A stretch of DNA of 64,000 nt from Verrucomicrobiota bacterium (GCA_037139415.1 JBAXGN010000005.1:18894-82893); one strand, 5' to 3'. Shown: positions 1 through 10,117, numbered from the stretch's first letter. Numbers and translations are program-made. The notes: a model not told the origin generated them from the letters alone.

Positions 1-11
1 ATCTCCCCAGT

Positions 12-3000
12 GTGTCTGCCGCCTTGTCTGCGCAGATGGTCGGGCCGAAGACCCTGACGATTTCCAGTCCGGCGGCCAGCAACAAATCATACGATGGCAC
101 CACGGTCGCCAACGTCACCGGTAGCTTGAACGGGGTTGTGAGCGGCGATGTCCCAGGCGCGGATGTGTTTTTATTGGGCTATTTTGCCAATACCGGTCCG
201 GGAACCAACATTGCCGTCGCCAGTTTTTTTCTGGGTGGTGTCGCGGCGGCGAACTATTCCCTGACTCCGCCCGGCCATCTGGCGGCGGACATCGTGACCA
301 CGGCCATCTGGAACACGGCGGCCAGCGGCCAGAACTGGAGCACGGCGGCCAATTGGGTTGACAATGCGATTGGCGATGGGCAGCTCGCGGCAGCGGATTT
401 CATGTCGGTCAACCTCACCAATGATCCGACGGTGGTGCATCTAGACTCTCCGCGCACGCTGCAAACGCTGGTATTTGGCGACCCGGTCCCCGCGAGCGCG
501 GCCAGTTGGGTTTTGGACAACAACGGCGTGATGGCCAACACTCTGACCCTGGCTGGCACGGCCCCACAGATCACCGTCAATGCGCTGGCTGCCGGACGTT
601 CAGCGACAATCGGGACGGTGGTGGCGGGCACCTCCGGTTTGACCAAGGCGGGCAGCGGCACGTTGATTCTGGCCAACCACAACAGCTATACCGGCGGCAC
701 CATGATTTCCGCCGGCACCTTGCAAATCGGCGTCGGTGTCACTCCCGTCATCATGGCTGGCGGAAACATCACCAACAACGGCGTCCTGGTCTTTAACCGT
801 CCCGACAGCGTGGTCGTGACCAACACTATTTCCGGCAGTGGCAGCGTCATCCAGGGGAGCACCAACGCCCTGACCCTGGCGGGGACAAATACCTACGCGG
901 GCGGAACGACCGTGACCAACCTTGGCTCCCTGCTGGTCACCAATGCCGGCGCACTGGGCACCGGCCCGCTCAATTTGCAGACGCGGGCAACCGGCCCTTC
1001 CACCACCTTCCAGGTCACGGGTGGTCTCACGATCACCAATGCCATCAACATGGATTCGACGACCGGTCGGGAATTGATCAATGCCATGGGTGGTAACAAC
1101 ACCTTGAGCGGTCCCATCACCATCACCGGCAATGGCAACACCACCGTGGTTTTTCAGGATAATGACCCGGTCAATACCGGCACCACGCTCACCTTCTCCA
1201 ACACCATCACGGCTTCAACTTTCACCGGCCAGATTTCACTGCGTGGCAATGCGGGGAATTTCGGCCGGCTGGCCGCGCCAGTGTATGCGCCGAACATGAG
1301 GATGGATTTCAATGGCAACGCCAATTGGATCATCGCCTCGACAAACAATGTCTGGAGCTACCTGGGCTTTGCCGTTGCTGCAAACAATGGGGGATGGCTG
1401 ATTTGTGGCGCGGTGAATTGCCTGCCGTCCGGCACCAGAGTGAATTGGGGATCCGGTTCAAGTAACATTCTAGATCTGGCCGGTTATAACCAGACCATCG
1501 GCGGCCTGGATTGTTCTACCACCACCACCACGGCGGTGACCAATAGCAGCGCCACGAGCGACGCGGTCCTGACCATTAATTCCGGGGCCAATAGCTATAC
1601 CTTTTCCGGAACGATCAAAAATGGCGCGACCCACCGGTTGGCGCTCACAATATTGGGGGGCACGACCACGCTGACTGGCTCCAATACCTATAGCGGCAAC
1701 ACGATGGTTGGCCGGGGAAAATTGATCATCCAACAACCCACCCTGGACAAAAATTCAACCGTTGTGGTTTCTAATGGTGCTATTTTGCAGCTCGGCTTTT
1801 CGGCCACGAACCAGGTGGGGGCGCTGGTGCTTAACGGCGTGAGTAAACCCCTGGGCGTCTATAACAACACCACCGACCCCACCTACCTCGCTGGCACTGG
1901 CAGTCTGCTGGTGGGGGGGGTGTTCCTGCCCGTTATCAGCGGTTCAACCACGTTCACCAACTTCATCACGAGTTATGGCCTGGCTTCGGCAGCGCAGAAT
2001 TTCGCGGTCACCGGAACGAATTTGACCACAGATATCACTGCCACGGCAGCGCCCGGCTTTGAAGTTTCCACCAACAGCGGTACGCCCTACGACACCACCG
2101 CCACCCTCGCCAACGTGGGTGGCTTCGCCAGCGGGCAGATTTATATCCGCCTGTCGGCCACGGCGACGGCGGGCTCATATAACGCCTCCAACATCGTTGT
2201 GCTAACCAGCTTGTGGGCGACCGATGTCACCAACACGAGCACCGTCGCCGGCAACGTAGTAAATCAAGCCACACCGGTGTTGACGATCAATGCCACACCG
2301 ATTGGCTACAATCAGGCTTTGTCGAATTCCAGCCTGGCTGCCAGCGTGGCAACGAATGCAAACAACCACGCGCAGGTATTGGGCGACTTTTCGTTCGCGA
2401 CCCCGGCGATTGTGCCCAGCCTCGGCACCACGAATGTGGTCGTCATGTTCACGCCGTTTGATTCCACCAATTACACCAGTGTTACCACCAACGTGATCGT
2501 GACGTTCAACCAGGCGTTTGCCACGGTCACGTTGTCCAACTTGCGTCAACCTTATAACGGCATGGCCAGGCCGGTGGGGGTCAGCAGCGCGCCGTCCGGG
2601 TTGGCGGTGGGCCTGACCTACAGCAACGCGAGTTACGGCATAAGTTCCCGGGCCCCGACCAATACCGGCAGCTACACAGTCATCGGTACCGTCAACGATC
2701 TCAATTACTATGGTAGCGCGACCAACACGCTGATCATCGGGTCGGCTGCATTGCACTGGGCGGTCGCCGACGGCATTTGGGACTCGAACACAAGCTTGAA
2801 TTGGAAAGATGCCCCCGATGCCGGCGTGGCGGATGCCTGCTATCTCGATGGTGACGCGGTGATATTGGATGACAGTGCGAGTGGGGTGCCGCCGATCAAT
2901 GTGACGAACTCGGTGGTGGTGTGGCCGTCGAGCATCCTCGTCAACGTGACAAACAAGAGTTACAACCTTTCCGGCAATGCCATCACCGGCACCGCCGCGT

Positions 3001-5435
3001 TGACCAAAAACGGTCCCGGTACCCTGGCGCTCGCGAGCAGCAATAGTTGCAGCGGCAACCTGACGATCAACGGCGGCGTGCTGATGGTGACCAATGGCGG
3101 GACGCTCAATTCGCCGCAGGCCACGCTCAATATCGGGGCGCAAGCGGGTGCCAATGGCACGTTGGTGCTGGCCAACAGTCCGGGGGGTGTCACGGTGCAA
3201 AAGTTGCTGGCGACGAATGTGGTCTGCGGCGGGCCGACGAACTCCATCTTCAACTTCAATGGGGGGACACTGACGACTTCCAACAGCAACGGACTGGCCT
3301 CCAGCATTCTGCTGGCCTCCAATGTGAGCTGGACGGTCAACGGCAACTGGAATATGAACGGAGGCACGAACCTCATCAGCAGCGTGGCCACCAATGGCAA
3401 TCCGTCCGCCTATGTGTATGTGGGCAATGGAACCAATAATGTGCTGGTGAGCGTGAATGCGAACACGGTCTGGTGGTTAACCATACCGACCAACAGTTTT
3501 GCGACCAATAATTTGTCTTTAACGATTGGCAGTGGCAATGCGACCAATAACGTGGTCACGATCAACGGCGGCACCTTGATCGTGACGAACGCTTACGGAT
3601 TAAATGGCGGCACAATTCCGATCATCGTGGGCGGCAGTGGGGGAGCGGCGGGCAATCAACTGGTCATTACCAACGGGGGTCAGGTTTTCACCAAAGTGCA
3701 GGGGAACGGTAATCCGCAATGCGGCAACATTGGTGGCAGCACCGGACCTAATAACAGCTTGATTGTGGCGGGCACCAACGTGGCGGGTCGCAAAGCGACT
3801 TGGAATTTCGGTGCAGACCGGTTGAGTATTGGCTTTGGCAATGGGTCCAGCAATTGGGCCTTGGTGGGGCAAGGCGGGGTGATTACGAATGTCAACATAT
3901 TCACATACGGCAAGTACTCTTCTTTGTTCATCACCAATGGGGGCCAGGTTTTCGCAGCCGCGTGTGTCATTGGACGCGGCGCACTTAACGCCAACCTTGT
4001 CGTGGCGGGGGCGGATGTCTCCGGCAGCCCGGCCCTGCTGGCGTTTCCCACGGCCGGCACGTTGACCGTTGGCGGCGGCTCTGCTACCCCAACGTCTCCG
4101 GCGCCCGGCACGAACACTCTAGCGGTGGTGGGGCCGGGCGGCCTCGTCACCAATGCCGGCAGCATTAATGTGGGCCAGGACACGAACTCGATCGGCAACC
4201 TGCTGGCCATCACCAATGGCGGGAAGGTGTTCAGCACCAGTAATAGCGCCATCGGCTTCGTGGCCGGCTGCAACAGCAACTCCGTAAGTGTCGGCGGCGG
4301 CGTTGGCGCCTCGCTGTGGAGTTTGGGCAATGCCGCGCTCACACTTGGCAACAACGCCAACGCGACGAACAACTCGTTGACGCTGCTGGGCGGTGGGGTG
4401 CTGTCCAATGTGTCCTCGGTGACATTGGGCGGGGTGAATTCCCGGCTTAGCTTCAACGGCGGGACGCTCGCGGCGGGCACCAATGGTAATTTGATTAACA
4501 CCAACAACACCGTCTTCAACGCAACGAGCTATGTGCAGACGGGCGGGGCGGTCATAGACAGCGTCGGCTTTACAGTCACGAACCGCTTGCCGCTGCTGGA
4601 AGATCCGGGCAGTCCCGGCGGTCGCTTGACCAAACTGGGCAGTGGCACACTGAGCCTCCTGGGCACGAATAACTACAGCGGCGGGACGTCCATCAGCGCG
4701 GGCACACTGGCGCTGGCCGGGAACGGCTCGCTTGCCAACACGCCCTCCATTAGTATTGCTGCCGGTGCCGTGCTCAATGTTTCTGGCATCACCCCGGGCG
4801 GTTATACTTTAACGGGATCAACTCCCCAGCAGATTCTGTCCGCCAGCAGTAGCTTCGGTGTGGCGACCGTGAATGCGACCGGGAAGGTATTGACGCTCGC
4901 TCCGGGTGCTCTCGCCACGTTCAAGGCCGATGGCGCCGCCGGCACGGTGGGGAAGATCAGTGTGACGGGAAACCTGGCCCTCAACGCCAACGCCATCACC
5001 GTGGACGTTCTCAACGCAGTTCTGCCCGTTGGCACCAACCGTCTGCTGGGGTGTTCCGGCACCCTGGTCAACAGCGGGCAATTCGGAGCCCCCGCCATTA
5101 CCGGCATGGGCTTGGGCTCTGGAAAAATTGCTTCACTCAATGTCGTCACCGGTGCTGCGGGTTATGTGGAATTGCAAGTTGCCGCCACTGTGCCGGGGCC
5201 GGGCTTTCCTGCGAACGGCATCATCGTTCTGCCGGGGGGCGTTGTTTCCCTGGCGGCGACGGGCACGGTGGGGGCGGCTTATCGGCTCTGGGCCGGAACC
5301 AATCTGGCCACAGCGCCGTTGACTAATTCCTGGATGATGCTGACCAATGGCACCCTCACTGTCAGCCCGATCACTATTCAAGATCCAGCGGCAACGAATT
5401 ACCCACGCCGATTCTACCGTTTCAGCAGCCCATGA
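12..5435 (+). CDS. Giant autotransporter-repeat/YDG domain secreted protein, 5' end outside window
   Basis: The reading frame is open to the left window edge, so the GTG at 12 is only the first possible start visible and the gene is probably longer. No signal peptide is seen. Residues about 15-92 look like a YDG domain, and about 836-910 like an MBG-type domain. Autotransporter-associated beta-strand repeats with the pattern LTKxGxGTLxLxGxNxYSGG occur near residues 209, 285, 545, 996 and 1537. The whole protein is rich in Thr, Asn, Gly and Ser, as expected for a long beta-solenoid at the cell surface. The C-terminus ends in YRFSSP after a WAGTNL-like segment; I see no beta-barrel translocator, LPXTG or PEP-CTERM tail. 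The substrate or ligand is unknown. Adhesin or surface-layer-like function is inference from family. Confidence 0.8.
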   Translation: MSAALSAQMVGPKTLTISSPAASNKSYDGTTVANVTGSLNGVVSGDVPGADVFLLGYFANTGPGTNIAVASFFLGGVAAANYSLTPPGHLAADIVTTAIWNTAASGQNWSTAANWVDNAIGDGQLAAADFMSVNLTNDPTVVHLDSPRTLQTLVFGDPVPASAASWVLDNNGVMANTLTLAGTAPQITVNALAAGRSATIGTVVAGTSGLTKAGSGTLILANHNSYTGGTMISAGTLQIGVGVTPVIMAGGNITNNGVLVFNRPDSVVVTNTISGSGSVIQGSTNALTLAGTNTYAGGTTVTNLGSLLVTNAGALGTGPLNLQTRATGPSTTFQVTGGLTITNAINMDSTTGRELINAMGGNNTLSGPITITGNGNTTVVFQDNDPVNTGTTLTFSNTITASTFTGQISLRGNAGNFGRLAAPVYAPNMRMDFNGNANWIIASTNNVWSYLGFAVAANNGGWLICGAVNCLPSGTRVNWGSGSSNILDLAGYNQTIGGLDCSTTTTTAVTNSSATSDAVLTINSGANSYTFSGTIKNGATHRLALTILGGTTTLTGSNTYSGNTMVGRGKLIIQQPTLDKNSTVVVSNGAILQLGFSATNQVGALVLNGVSKPLGVYNNTTDPTYLAGTGSLLVGGVFLPVISGSTTFTNFITSYGLASAAQNFAVTGTNLTTDITATAAPGFEVSTNSGTPYDTTATLANVGGFASGQIYIRLSATATAGSYNASNIVVLTSLWATDVTNTSTVAGNVVNQATPVLTINATPIGYNQALSNSSLAASVATNANNHAQVLGDFSFATPAIVPSLGTTNVVVMFTPFDSTNYTSVTTNVIVTFNQAFATVTLSNLRQPYNGMARPVGVSSAPSGLAVGLTYSNASYGISSRAPTNTGSYTVIGTVNDLNYYGSATNTLIIGSAALHWAVADGIWDSNTSLNWKDAPDAGVADACYLDGDAVILDDSASGVPPINVTNSVVVWPSSILVNVTNKSYNLSGNAITGTAALTKNGPGTLALASSNSCSGNLTINGGVLMVTNGGTLNSPQATLNIGAQAGANGTLVLANSPGGVTVQKLLATNVVCGGPTNSIFNFNGGTLTTSNSNGLASSILLASNVSWTVNGNWNMNGGTNLISSVATNGNPSAYVYVGNGTNNVLVSVNANTVWWLTIPTNSFATNNLSLTIGSGNATNNVVTINGGTLIVTNAYGLNGGTIPIIVGGSGGAAGNQLVITNGGQVFTKVQGNGNPQCGNIGGSTGPNNSLIVAGTNVAGRKATWNFGADRLSIGFGNGSSNWALVGQGGVITNVNIFTYGKYSSLFITNGGQVFAAACVIGRGALNANLVVAGADVSGSPALLAFPTAGTLTVGGGSATPTSPAPGTNTLAVVGPGGLVTNAGSINVGQDTNSIGNLLAITNGGKVFSTSNSAIGFVAGCNSNSVSVGGGVGASLWSLGNAALTLGNNANATNNSLTLLGGGVLSNVSSVTLGGVNSRLSFNGGTLAAGTNGNLINTNNTVFNATSYVQTGGAVIDSVGFTVTNRLPLLEDPGSPGGRLTKLGSGTLSLLGTNNYSGGTSISAGTLALAGNGSLANTPSISIAAGAVLNVSGITPGGYTLTGSTPQQILSASSSFGVATVNATGKVLTLAPGALATFKADGAAGTVGKISVTGNLALNANAITVDVLNAVLPVGTNRLLGCSGTLVNSGQFGAPAITGMGLGSGKIASLNVVTGAAGYVELQVAATVPGPGFPANGIIVLPGGVVSLAATGTVGAAYRLWAGTNLATAPLTNSWMMLTNGTLTVSPITIQDPAATNYPRRFYRFSSP

Positions 5436-5641
5436 TTTCAATCAACACCGAAGGTGTCCAGCCCAGCGGTTGAATCAGCAAGGGCAACCGAAGGCAGAAA
5501 TCCAATCCGGAGGATTGGCAGAAAGTAGGCTGTAACTTAAACCGTGAATACCTGCAACCAGGCGAAATATTTGAGTATCGTTACCTCGCCTCCTGCTCAT
5601 GCCGGTCTGGAGCGCGACACGATTCTTCCAGCTATATCTCT
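5436..5641. other. Intergenic stretch with a perfect hairpin flanked by GGCAGAAA direct repeats
   Basis: This gap lies between the convergent ends of the repeat protein and the deacetylase. It holds a perfect 7-bp stem with a GGA loop (CCAATCC at 5502-5508, GGATTGG at 5512-5518). The stem is flanked by GGCAGAAA at 5493-5500 and again at 5517-5524. There is no T-run on either side, so a standard intrinsic terminator is unlikely. It may be a REP-like or mobile-element remnant; this is inference. Confidence 0.4.
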
Positions 5642-6451
5642 TTAAGGCTCGGCCTCTGAACTGGCGATCAGTTCATCCAACCTGAAGCATTGGTATCCGC
5701 CAGCCTCCAATTGATCCAATACCAGGCTGACGGTCTTTACCAAACGCTCGGCAGGGACGCCGCCATCGTGAAGCAGAAGGATGGCTCCTGGTTGGATACC
5801 GCGACCGATGCGTGCCGCAATTATCTCCGGGGATGATTCCCGCTTGTCCAAGCCGCGCACCGTGTAACCGGCCACTTGGAGGCCAAGTTCCCGCATGACC
5901 TGGAAGACGCGCTGGTTGGTCAGGCCCATGGGCGGGCGAAACAAGACGGGCGCCCTGCCGGTGATGCGTTGAATCGCCTGTTGGGCATCCGCAATGTCCG
6001 CGCGCAGACGGGCGGTGGAAAAGAGGTTGGTCACCGGATTGTGCTGCTGGGTGTGATTTTCCACCAAATGCCCGGCGGCGGCCATCTGTTTGGTCAATTC
6101 CGGCTGGGCGATGACGCGCTGGCCAATGCAGAAAAATGCCGCCCGAACGTGGCGCGCCTCCAGCAACGCCAGCAGCGCCGGGGTACTGGCCGGATCGGGA
6201 CCGTCATCAAAGGTGAGCGCGACCACTTTGCGGCGGGTGGAGACGCGACAGATGCTGGGCCCGAACATCTGCCACTGCGGAAAAGAGACCCCTAGGCCAA
6301 CACCCAAGCCGGCGAGGCTGAACAGCATGCTAAGCAACGCAAAGGCGGTCACCGGTTCGGCAAATCGCACGATGACAATTTCGAGCGCGAGCGTTGCAAG
6401 CAAGAGCCATTGGAACCGGGTGACGAGGCTGTATTTCGGAGGGCGGCTCAT
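5642..6451 (-). CDS. Membrane-anchored polysaccharide deacetylase (NodB domain)
   Basis: The 269-aa protein has two hydrophobic segments at about residues 13-33 and 36-57, followed by a NodB homology domain. Motif 1 is TFDDGP (80-85), motif 2 is HTQQH with metal-type histidines at 133 and 137, motif 3 is RPP (172-174), and motif 5 is LLHDG (226-230). The family removes N- or O-acetyl groups from carbohydrate polymers using a divalent metal. I chose the ATG at 6451 because the longer frame would run into the upstream ketosynthase gene, whose stop is 13 bp before this ATG. It is the third gene of a tight ACP - ketosynthase - deacetylase cassette. A role in modifying a surface polymer or in the polyene cassette is inferred. 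Confidence 0.85.
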   Translation of the reverse strand: MSRPPKYSLVTRFQWLLLATLALEIVIVRFAEPVTAFALLSMLFSLAGLGVGLGVSFPQWQMFGPSICRVSTRRKVVALTFDDGPDPASTPALLALLEARHVRAAFFCIGQRVIAQPELTKQMAAAGHLVENHTQQHNPVTNLFSTARLRADIADAQQAIQRITGRAPVLFRPPMGLTNQRVFQVMRELGLQVAGYTVRGLDKRESSPEIIAARIGRGIQPGAILLLHDGGVPAERLVKTVSLVLDQLEAGGYQCFRLDELIASSEAEP

Positions 6452-6464
6452 GAGTGGCGTTGGG

Positions 6465-8930
6465 TTATCCAGCCTGAACGCAGCACATCGCTTTCGTACC
6501 GGACGGGGATAACGTATAGAGCAAGACCGTGCGACACGGTGATTGCGGCACTGCAGTCGCCGGAAAATCAGCCAGGCAAAGCGCAGGGGCAATTTCACCG
6601 CGAACGAGTCCGATGGCGGTGAGAAAACCAAACGCCGAGGCGGCGGGAAATTCCCCGCACGCGTGTTGATAGGCACCGCAAGGGATGGGACGGCCAGCGC
6701 GGCGAGCAAGAGCGGCAGCCACCGCGTAGTAAAAAGGTTTCAATTGATGATTCCCATTAAATCCGGTCACCAGCAGGTCCACCCGATCCAGTGTTTCACC
6801 ATTTTGAGCGAGCGTTTCAATAATCCAATCCGCCTCCGCACAGGCATCAATAGGTTGACCTGCGAGTGCATTGACCCGGCCCAACCGGATACCGTTTACC
6901 CAGGCAATGGGTGGTTGGTTTCCAGGATTGCGCGCCAAGGCAAAGACTGTACATCCTTCGCCCGGATAGACAGCCGGTTCCGATTTATTCCCCCAGCGTT
7001 GCCCGGTAGCCAGATGGTAGGCATTTAGTTCATCCGCTGCGCCAATCAACATGAGGTCCGCGTGTTGCGTCGCCAGTTCCCGACTGCCATGCCACAAAGC
7101 GGCCTCGAACGAGATTTCGCGCTGCACCATCGTGGAATTGAGCCCCGTTAATTCCAGTTCAAGGGCGATTTGCGACGCCAGCGAATTATGCACGGAATTG
7201 GTAAAGAACGCCGGGCGCGGTGCGCGCTCGTCATTGATAACCAGGTTTTCCACAAAGGCGGCGGTGTCGTTGAGCGAACCCAGGCCGGTGCCAAACGCCA
7301 CCCCCGCACGCGCATTGGTGACTCCGGCGGCAGCCCAGCAACGACGGGCGGCAGCCACGGCCATCTGCTGAAGCCGGCCAAGCCGTCGGCGTTTCGCGGG
7401 CTCGATCAAGGCATCCGCGCCAAACGGTTTGCACGCCAGCACGGAGACGGTCCCGGCGGATAACGCGGCGGGCATCTCAAACTGCGTGGGCATCGCACCT
7501 CCCTGGCGGAAGGTATCCTGAATTTCTGCCAAGGTGCTGCCAGCAGCAGAAGCCGCACCGTACTCGAGAATCGCAAAACGGCCGCAATCCGGCCAGGGGA
7601 CTTGCCCGTGCTCAACCAAGGTGTTTTTTTCGCCGACCACAGTGGGAACAACGCCCGACTGGCTAATACCCGGCCTCGCCGCATCCGCCCGGGAAAAAAC
7701 CAATGCCGCGTTATTGCCGCCAAACCCAAATGAATTGCTCAGGATATGCGTCAGGGATTGCGAACGAAACTCAGTAACCGGCCCCCCGCCTGGTAGCCGT
7801 CGAGGTAAGGAGACGGACCGTTCCATCCCAAGGCCCGGATCGAGCGTCTCCATCCCGAGATTTGGCGGAACCGCTTGCTCCCGCAACGCCTGCACACAGA
7901 TCACCGCCTTGATGGCGCCACTGGCCGCCAGAGTGTGACCGAAGAAACGTTTAACCGAGGCAAACGGCGGCACCTGGTCACCAAAAAGTTGACGCAAGGC
8001 TTTGGCCTCCATGGCGTCGTTGTCGGGCGTGCCGGTACCATGTGCGCTGACATAGTCAATGCGTGCGGGTTCCAGACCGCTACGCTCCAATGCCTGCCGC
8101 ATGGCCGCAAGCGCGCCGCGCCCCTCAGGCTGCGGTGCCGTCGCGTGAAACGCATCGCAACTGGCCCCCCAACCGGAGAGCCGCGCCAGGATGGTGGCCC
8201 CACGCGCATGGGCGGTTTCTTCCGACTCCAGCACCAACATGCCTGCGCCTTCGCCCAAACTGATGCCGGTGCGACCGGCATCAAAGGGCCGGCACCCTTT
8301 CGGATCAAGCAACAGCAACGAGCCAAAGCCATTTAGCGTCAACCGGCACAGGGAATCGCTGCCACCGGTCAGCACCAGGTCCGCTGCCCCTTGCTCAATC
8401 AGTTCGGCGGCGGCAGCAATCGCCATGGCTCCGGCGGAGCAAGCGGTGGAAATGGTGGTACAGGGACCTTGTGCCTGCACCATGCGCGCGCATAGATCCG
8501 TGCTGCTGGCGCATTCGTGAAACCGCAACGAGCCAAAGCGATGCCGCTTTTCCCGAAGTAATTGGTGAAGGAACTGTTCTGTGCCGCGCATCCCGCCCAC
8601 GGTGCTGCCGAAAATAACGCCGATGCGTTGCGGGGACAGACCGGAAGAGTTGGAAACTTCAGCCGGATTCAGACCAGCGCTAGAGAGGGCTTCCCGGGCG
8701 GCGATCCAGGCCAGTTTATCGGAGCGCGAGCCGCGCACCTTCCCGGCGAGGGCATCCACATCCTCCCGCACCTGACCCACCAAGTGATGACCAAAACGCG
8801 GGGAGGAAAAAAGTGTCAGCGGTCCCAAACCGCTCCGGCCATCCCGAATCGCCTCCCACACCCGCCGGCTGCCGCAACCGGCAGCGCAGAGGATTCCGAT
8901 GCCTGTGACGACTGGGCTGCGCCGGGACAT
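6465..8930 (-). CDS. Ketosynthase fused to a chain-length-factor-like ketosynthase
   Basis: Residues 1 to about 415 form a complete FabF-type beta-ketoacyl-ACP synthase with nucleophile Cys164 (STACSAG), His297 (VSAHGTGT), Lys327 and His332 (GHTLAASG). Residues about 450-800 form a second domain resembling the ketoacyl-synt_2 family. At its expected nucleophile position it has Gln603 (MVQREISFEAAL), the substitution typical of chain-length factors. A fused KS-CLF next to an ACP resembles aryl polyene or type II polyketide elongation modules. The start overlaps the ACP stop as TAATG, which indicates translational coupling. Other aryl polyene genes (dehydratase, ketoreductase, ammonia lyase, exporter) are not in the window, so the product is unknown. 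Confidence 0.8.
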   Translation of the reverse strand: MSRRSPVVTGIGILCAAGCGSRRVWEAIRDGRSGLGPLTLFSSPRFGHHLVGQVREDVDALAGKVRGSRSDKLAWIAAREALSSAGLNPAEVSNSSGLSPQRIGVIFGSTVGGMRGTEQFLHQLLREKRHRFGSLRFHECASSTDLCARMVQAQGPCTTISTACSAGAMAIAAAAELIEQGAADLVLTGGSDSLCRLTLNGFGSLLLLDPKGCRPFDAGRTGISLGEGAGMLVLESEETAHARGATILARLSGWGASCDAFHATAPQPEGRGALAAMRQALERSGLEPARIDYVSAHGTGTPDNDAMEAKALRQLFGDQVPPFASVKRFFGHTLAASGAIKAVICVQALREQAVPPNLGMETLDPGLGMERSVSLPRRLPGGGPVTEFRSQSLTHILSNSFGFGGNNAALVFSRADAARPGISQSGVVPTVVGEKNTLVEHGQVPWPDCGRFAILEYGAASAAGSTLAEIQDTFRQGGAMPTQFEMPAALSAGTVSVLACKPFGADALIEPAKRRRLGRLQQMAVAAARRCWAAAGVTNARAGVAFGTGLGSLNDTAAFVENLVINDERAPRPAFFTNSVHNSLASQIALELELTGLNSTMVQREISFEAALWHGSRELATQHADLMLIGAADELNAYHLATGQRWGNKSEPAVYPGEGCTVFALARNPGNQPPIAWVNGIRLGRVNALAGQPIDACAEADWIIETLAQNGETLDRVDLLVTGFNGNHQLKPFYYAVAAALARRAGRPIPCGAYQHACGEFPAASAFGFLTAIGLVRGEIAPALCLADFPATAVPQSPCRTVLLYTLSPSGTKAMCCVQAG

Positions 8931-9184
8931 TATTTGCGATTGGCGCAGACGAATTCGGCGAGTGATTGCAGGGAAGCGAACGCTTTATCGGCCACGGCAC
9001 GCTCCTGGATGAGAATGCCATAGTCCTGTTCGAGCAGGGCCACGATTTCCAGCGCATCAATGGAATCCAACCCCAGACCGACCCCAAATAGCGGGTCGTT
9101 GGGCTTGATATCCGCCGGCTTGACCCCTTCCAGGTTCAGCGCCTTGATGATCTTGACCTTCAGCTCTTCAATCAGGGTTTCCAT
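8930..9184 (-). CDS. Acyl carrier protein of the KS-CLF cassette
   Basis: This is an 84-aa acyl carrier protein. Ser41 in the GLGLDSID motif is the expected 4'-phosphopantetheine attachment site. The helix-rich sequence (LIEELKVKIIKALNLEG at the N-terminus) resembles the ACPs found beside aryl polyene ketosynthases more than the housekeeping AcpP. A longer frame starts at 9214, but the ATG at 9184 gives the family's usual N-terminus. It is the first gene of the cassette and overlaps the ketosynthase start by TAATG. Confidence 0.85.
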   Translation of the reverse strand: METLIEELKVKIIKALNLEGVKPADIKPNDPLFGVGLGLDSIDALEIVALLEQDYGILIQERAVADKAFASLQSLAEFVCANRK

Positions 9185-9212
9185 ACGTCTATTGCTTCTG
9201 TATCTGCGTTCC

Positions 9213-9240
9213 ATTGTTCATATCCACCGGGAAAGGTCAA
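9213..9240 (-). promoter_or_regulatory. Possible promoter for the ACP/ketosynthase cassette
   Basis: On the minus strand TTGACC (9235-9240) and AACAAT (9213-9218) are separated by 16 bp. Transcription would then begin close to the ACP ATG at 9184. The -10 match is poor, so this is only a candidate. Confidence 0.25.
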
Positions 9241-9352
9241 TTTCTCTCTGGTAAGAGCCTGAATAAATCTTGCCGCACGGCTTTGGCAGAGACCTGATAT
9301 GGATCGTTGAATAGCTTTGGAAAATCTGCCGTCTAACTTGAAAGCATGCGCT

Positions 9353-10117
9353 ATGGATCATAAAAAACACGTAACCGATCACGCCACTCGGGGAAATAGG
9401 GTTGTGGCTGCCTTTACCCTGATTGAACTGCTGGTGGTAATCGCCATCATTGCCATTCTGGCAAGCCTGCTGTTGCCGGCGTTGGGGCGCGCCAAAGAAA
9501 TGGGCCGGCGCATTCATTGCATGAACAATACCAGAAATCTGGGCATGGCGACGCGCCTTTATGTGGATGATAACGATGGCTTTTTTCCACCCCGCACCCG
9601 CACCAACCGCTGGCCGACCCTGCTGAAGCCCTGCTACCTGGATTTTAGGATTCTCATTTGCTTGAACGACTTCCAGGATGGACGGGATTTTAGCACATTC
9701 TCCGATATTGATACCAATTCCTTCCCGGCCGATGCCGCGCCACGCAGTTATATCATCAATGGCTGGAATGATTATTATCGCACCACGGGCAGTAATGTAA
9801 CGAGTTATAAGTTCGGTTCGCTTAACATTGCCATGCCGGAAACTTTCATTCAGGAACCGTCGGAAACGGTGGTCTTTGGCGAAAAGGATAAAAGCTCCGG
9901 CCATTTCTATATGGATTTCGACATGTATGACGACATCATGCAGTTGGACCAAAACAAACACGCGACCAATGACAAAAACAGCCGCACTGGTGGTTCCAAT
10001 TATATCTTCGCTGACGGTAGTGCCCGCTTTGTCAAGTTTGGAAAAACCTTGGCCGGTCCTTCCAATCTTTGGGCGGTCGTTGGCGCAGATCGCGCCTTGG
10101 GGCTTGCGACGCCTTAA
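9353..10117 (+). CDS. Prepilin-type cleavage/methylation protein with H-X9-DG-type C-terminus
   Basis: The 254-aa protein begins with a short basic leader, then [20 protein letters not shown] (residues 20-39), a class III prepilin signal with cleavage expected before Phe21 and Glu at mature position 5. The remainder is a pseudopilin-like globular domain. Near the C-terminus [14 protein letters not shown] matches the H-X9-DG type motif found in many PVC-group proteins (DUF1559-like). Such proteins occur in very large families in Verrucomicrobia and Planctomycetes; individual functions are unknown. I chose the ATG at 9353 over an upstream TTG at 9317. It is divergent from the ACP cassette. Confidence 0.85.
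   Translation: MDHKKHVTDHATRGNRVVAAFTLIELLVVIAIIAILASLLLPALGRAKEMGRRIHCMNNTRNLGMATRLYVDDNDGFFPPRTRTNRWPTLLKPCYLDFRILICLNDFQDGRDFSTFSDIDTNSFPADAAPRSYIINGWNDYYRTTGSNVTSYKFGSLNIAMPETFIQEPSETVVFGEKDKSSGHFYMDFDMYDDIMQLDQNKHATNDKNSRTGGSNYIFADGSARFVKFGKTLAGPSNLWAVVGADRALGLATP

Noticed and set aside
2202..3200. 332-aa minus-strand open frame inside the giant repeat protein
   Set aside because: An antisense shadow of repetitive high-GC sequence; composition is His/Arg-rich with no domain.
9218..9961. 247-aa minus-strand open frame over the prepilin gene
   Set aside because: It is antisense to a clear prepilin-like gene with a class III signal; no family match.
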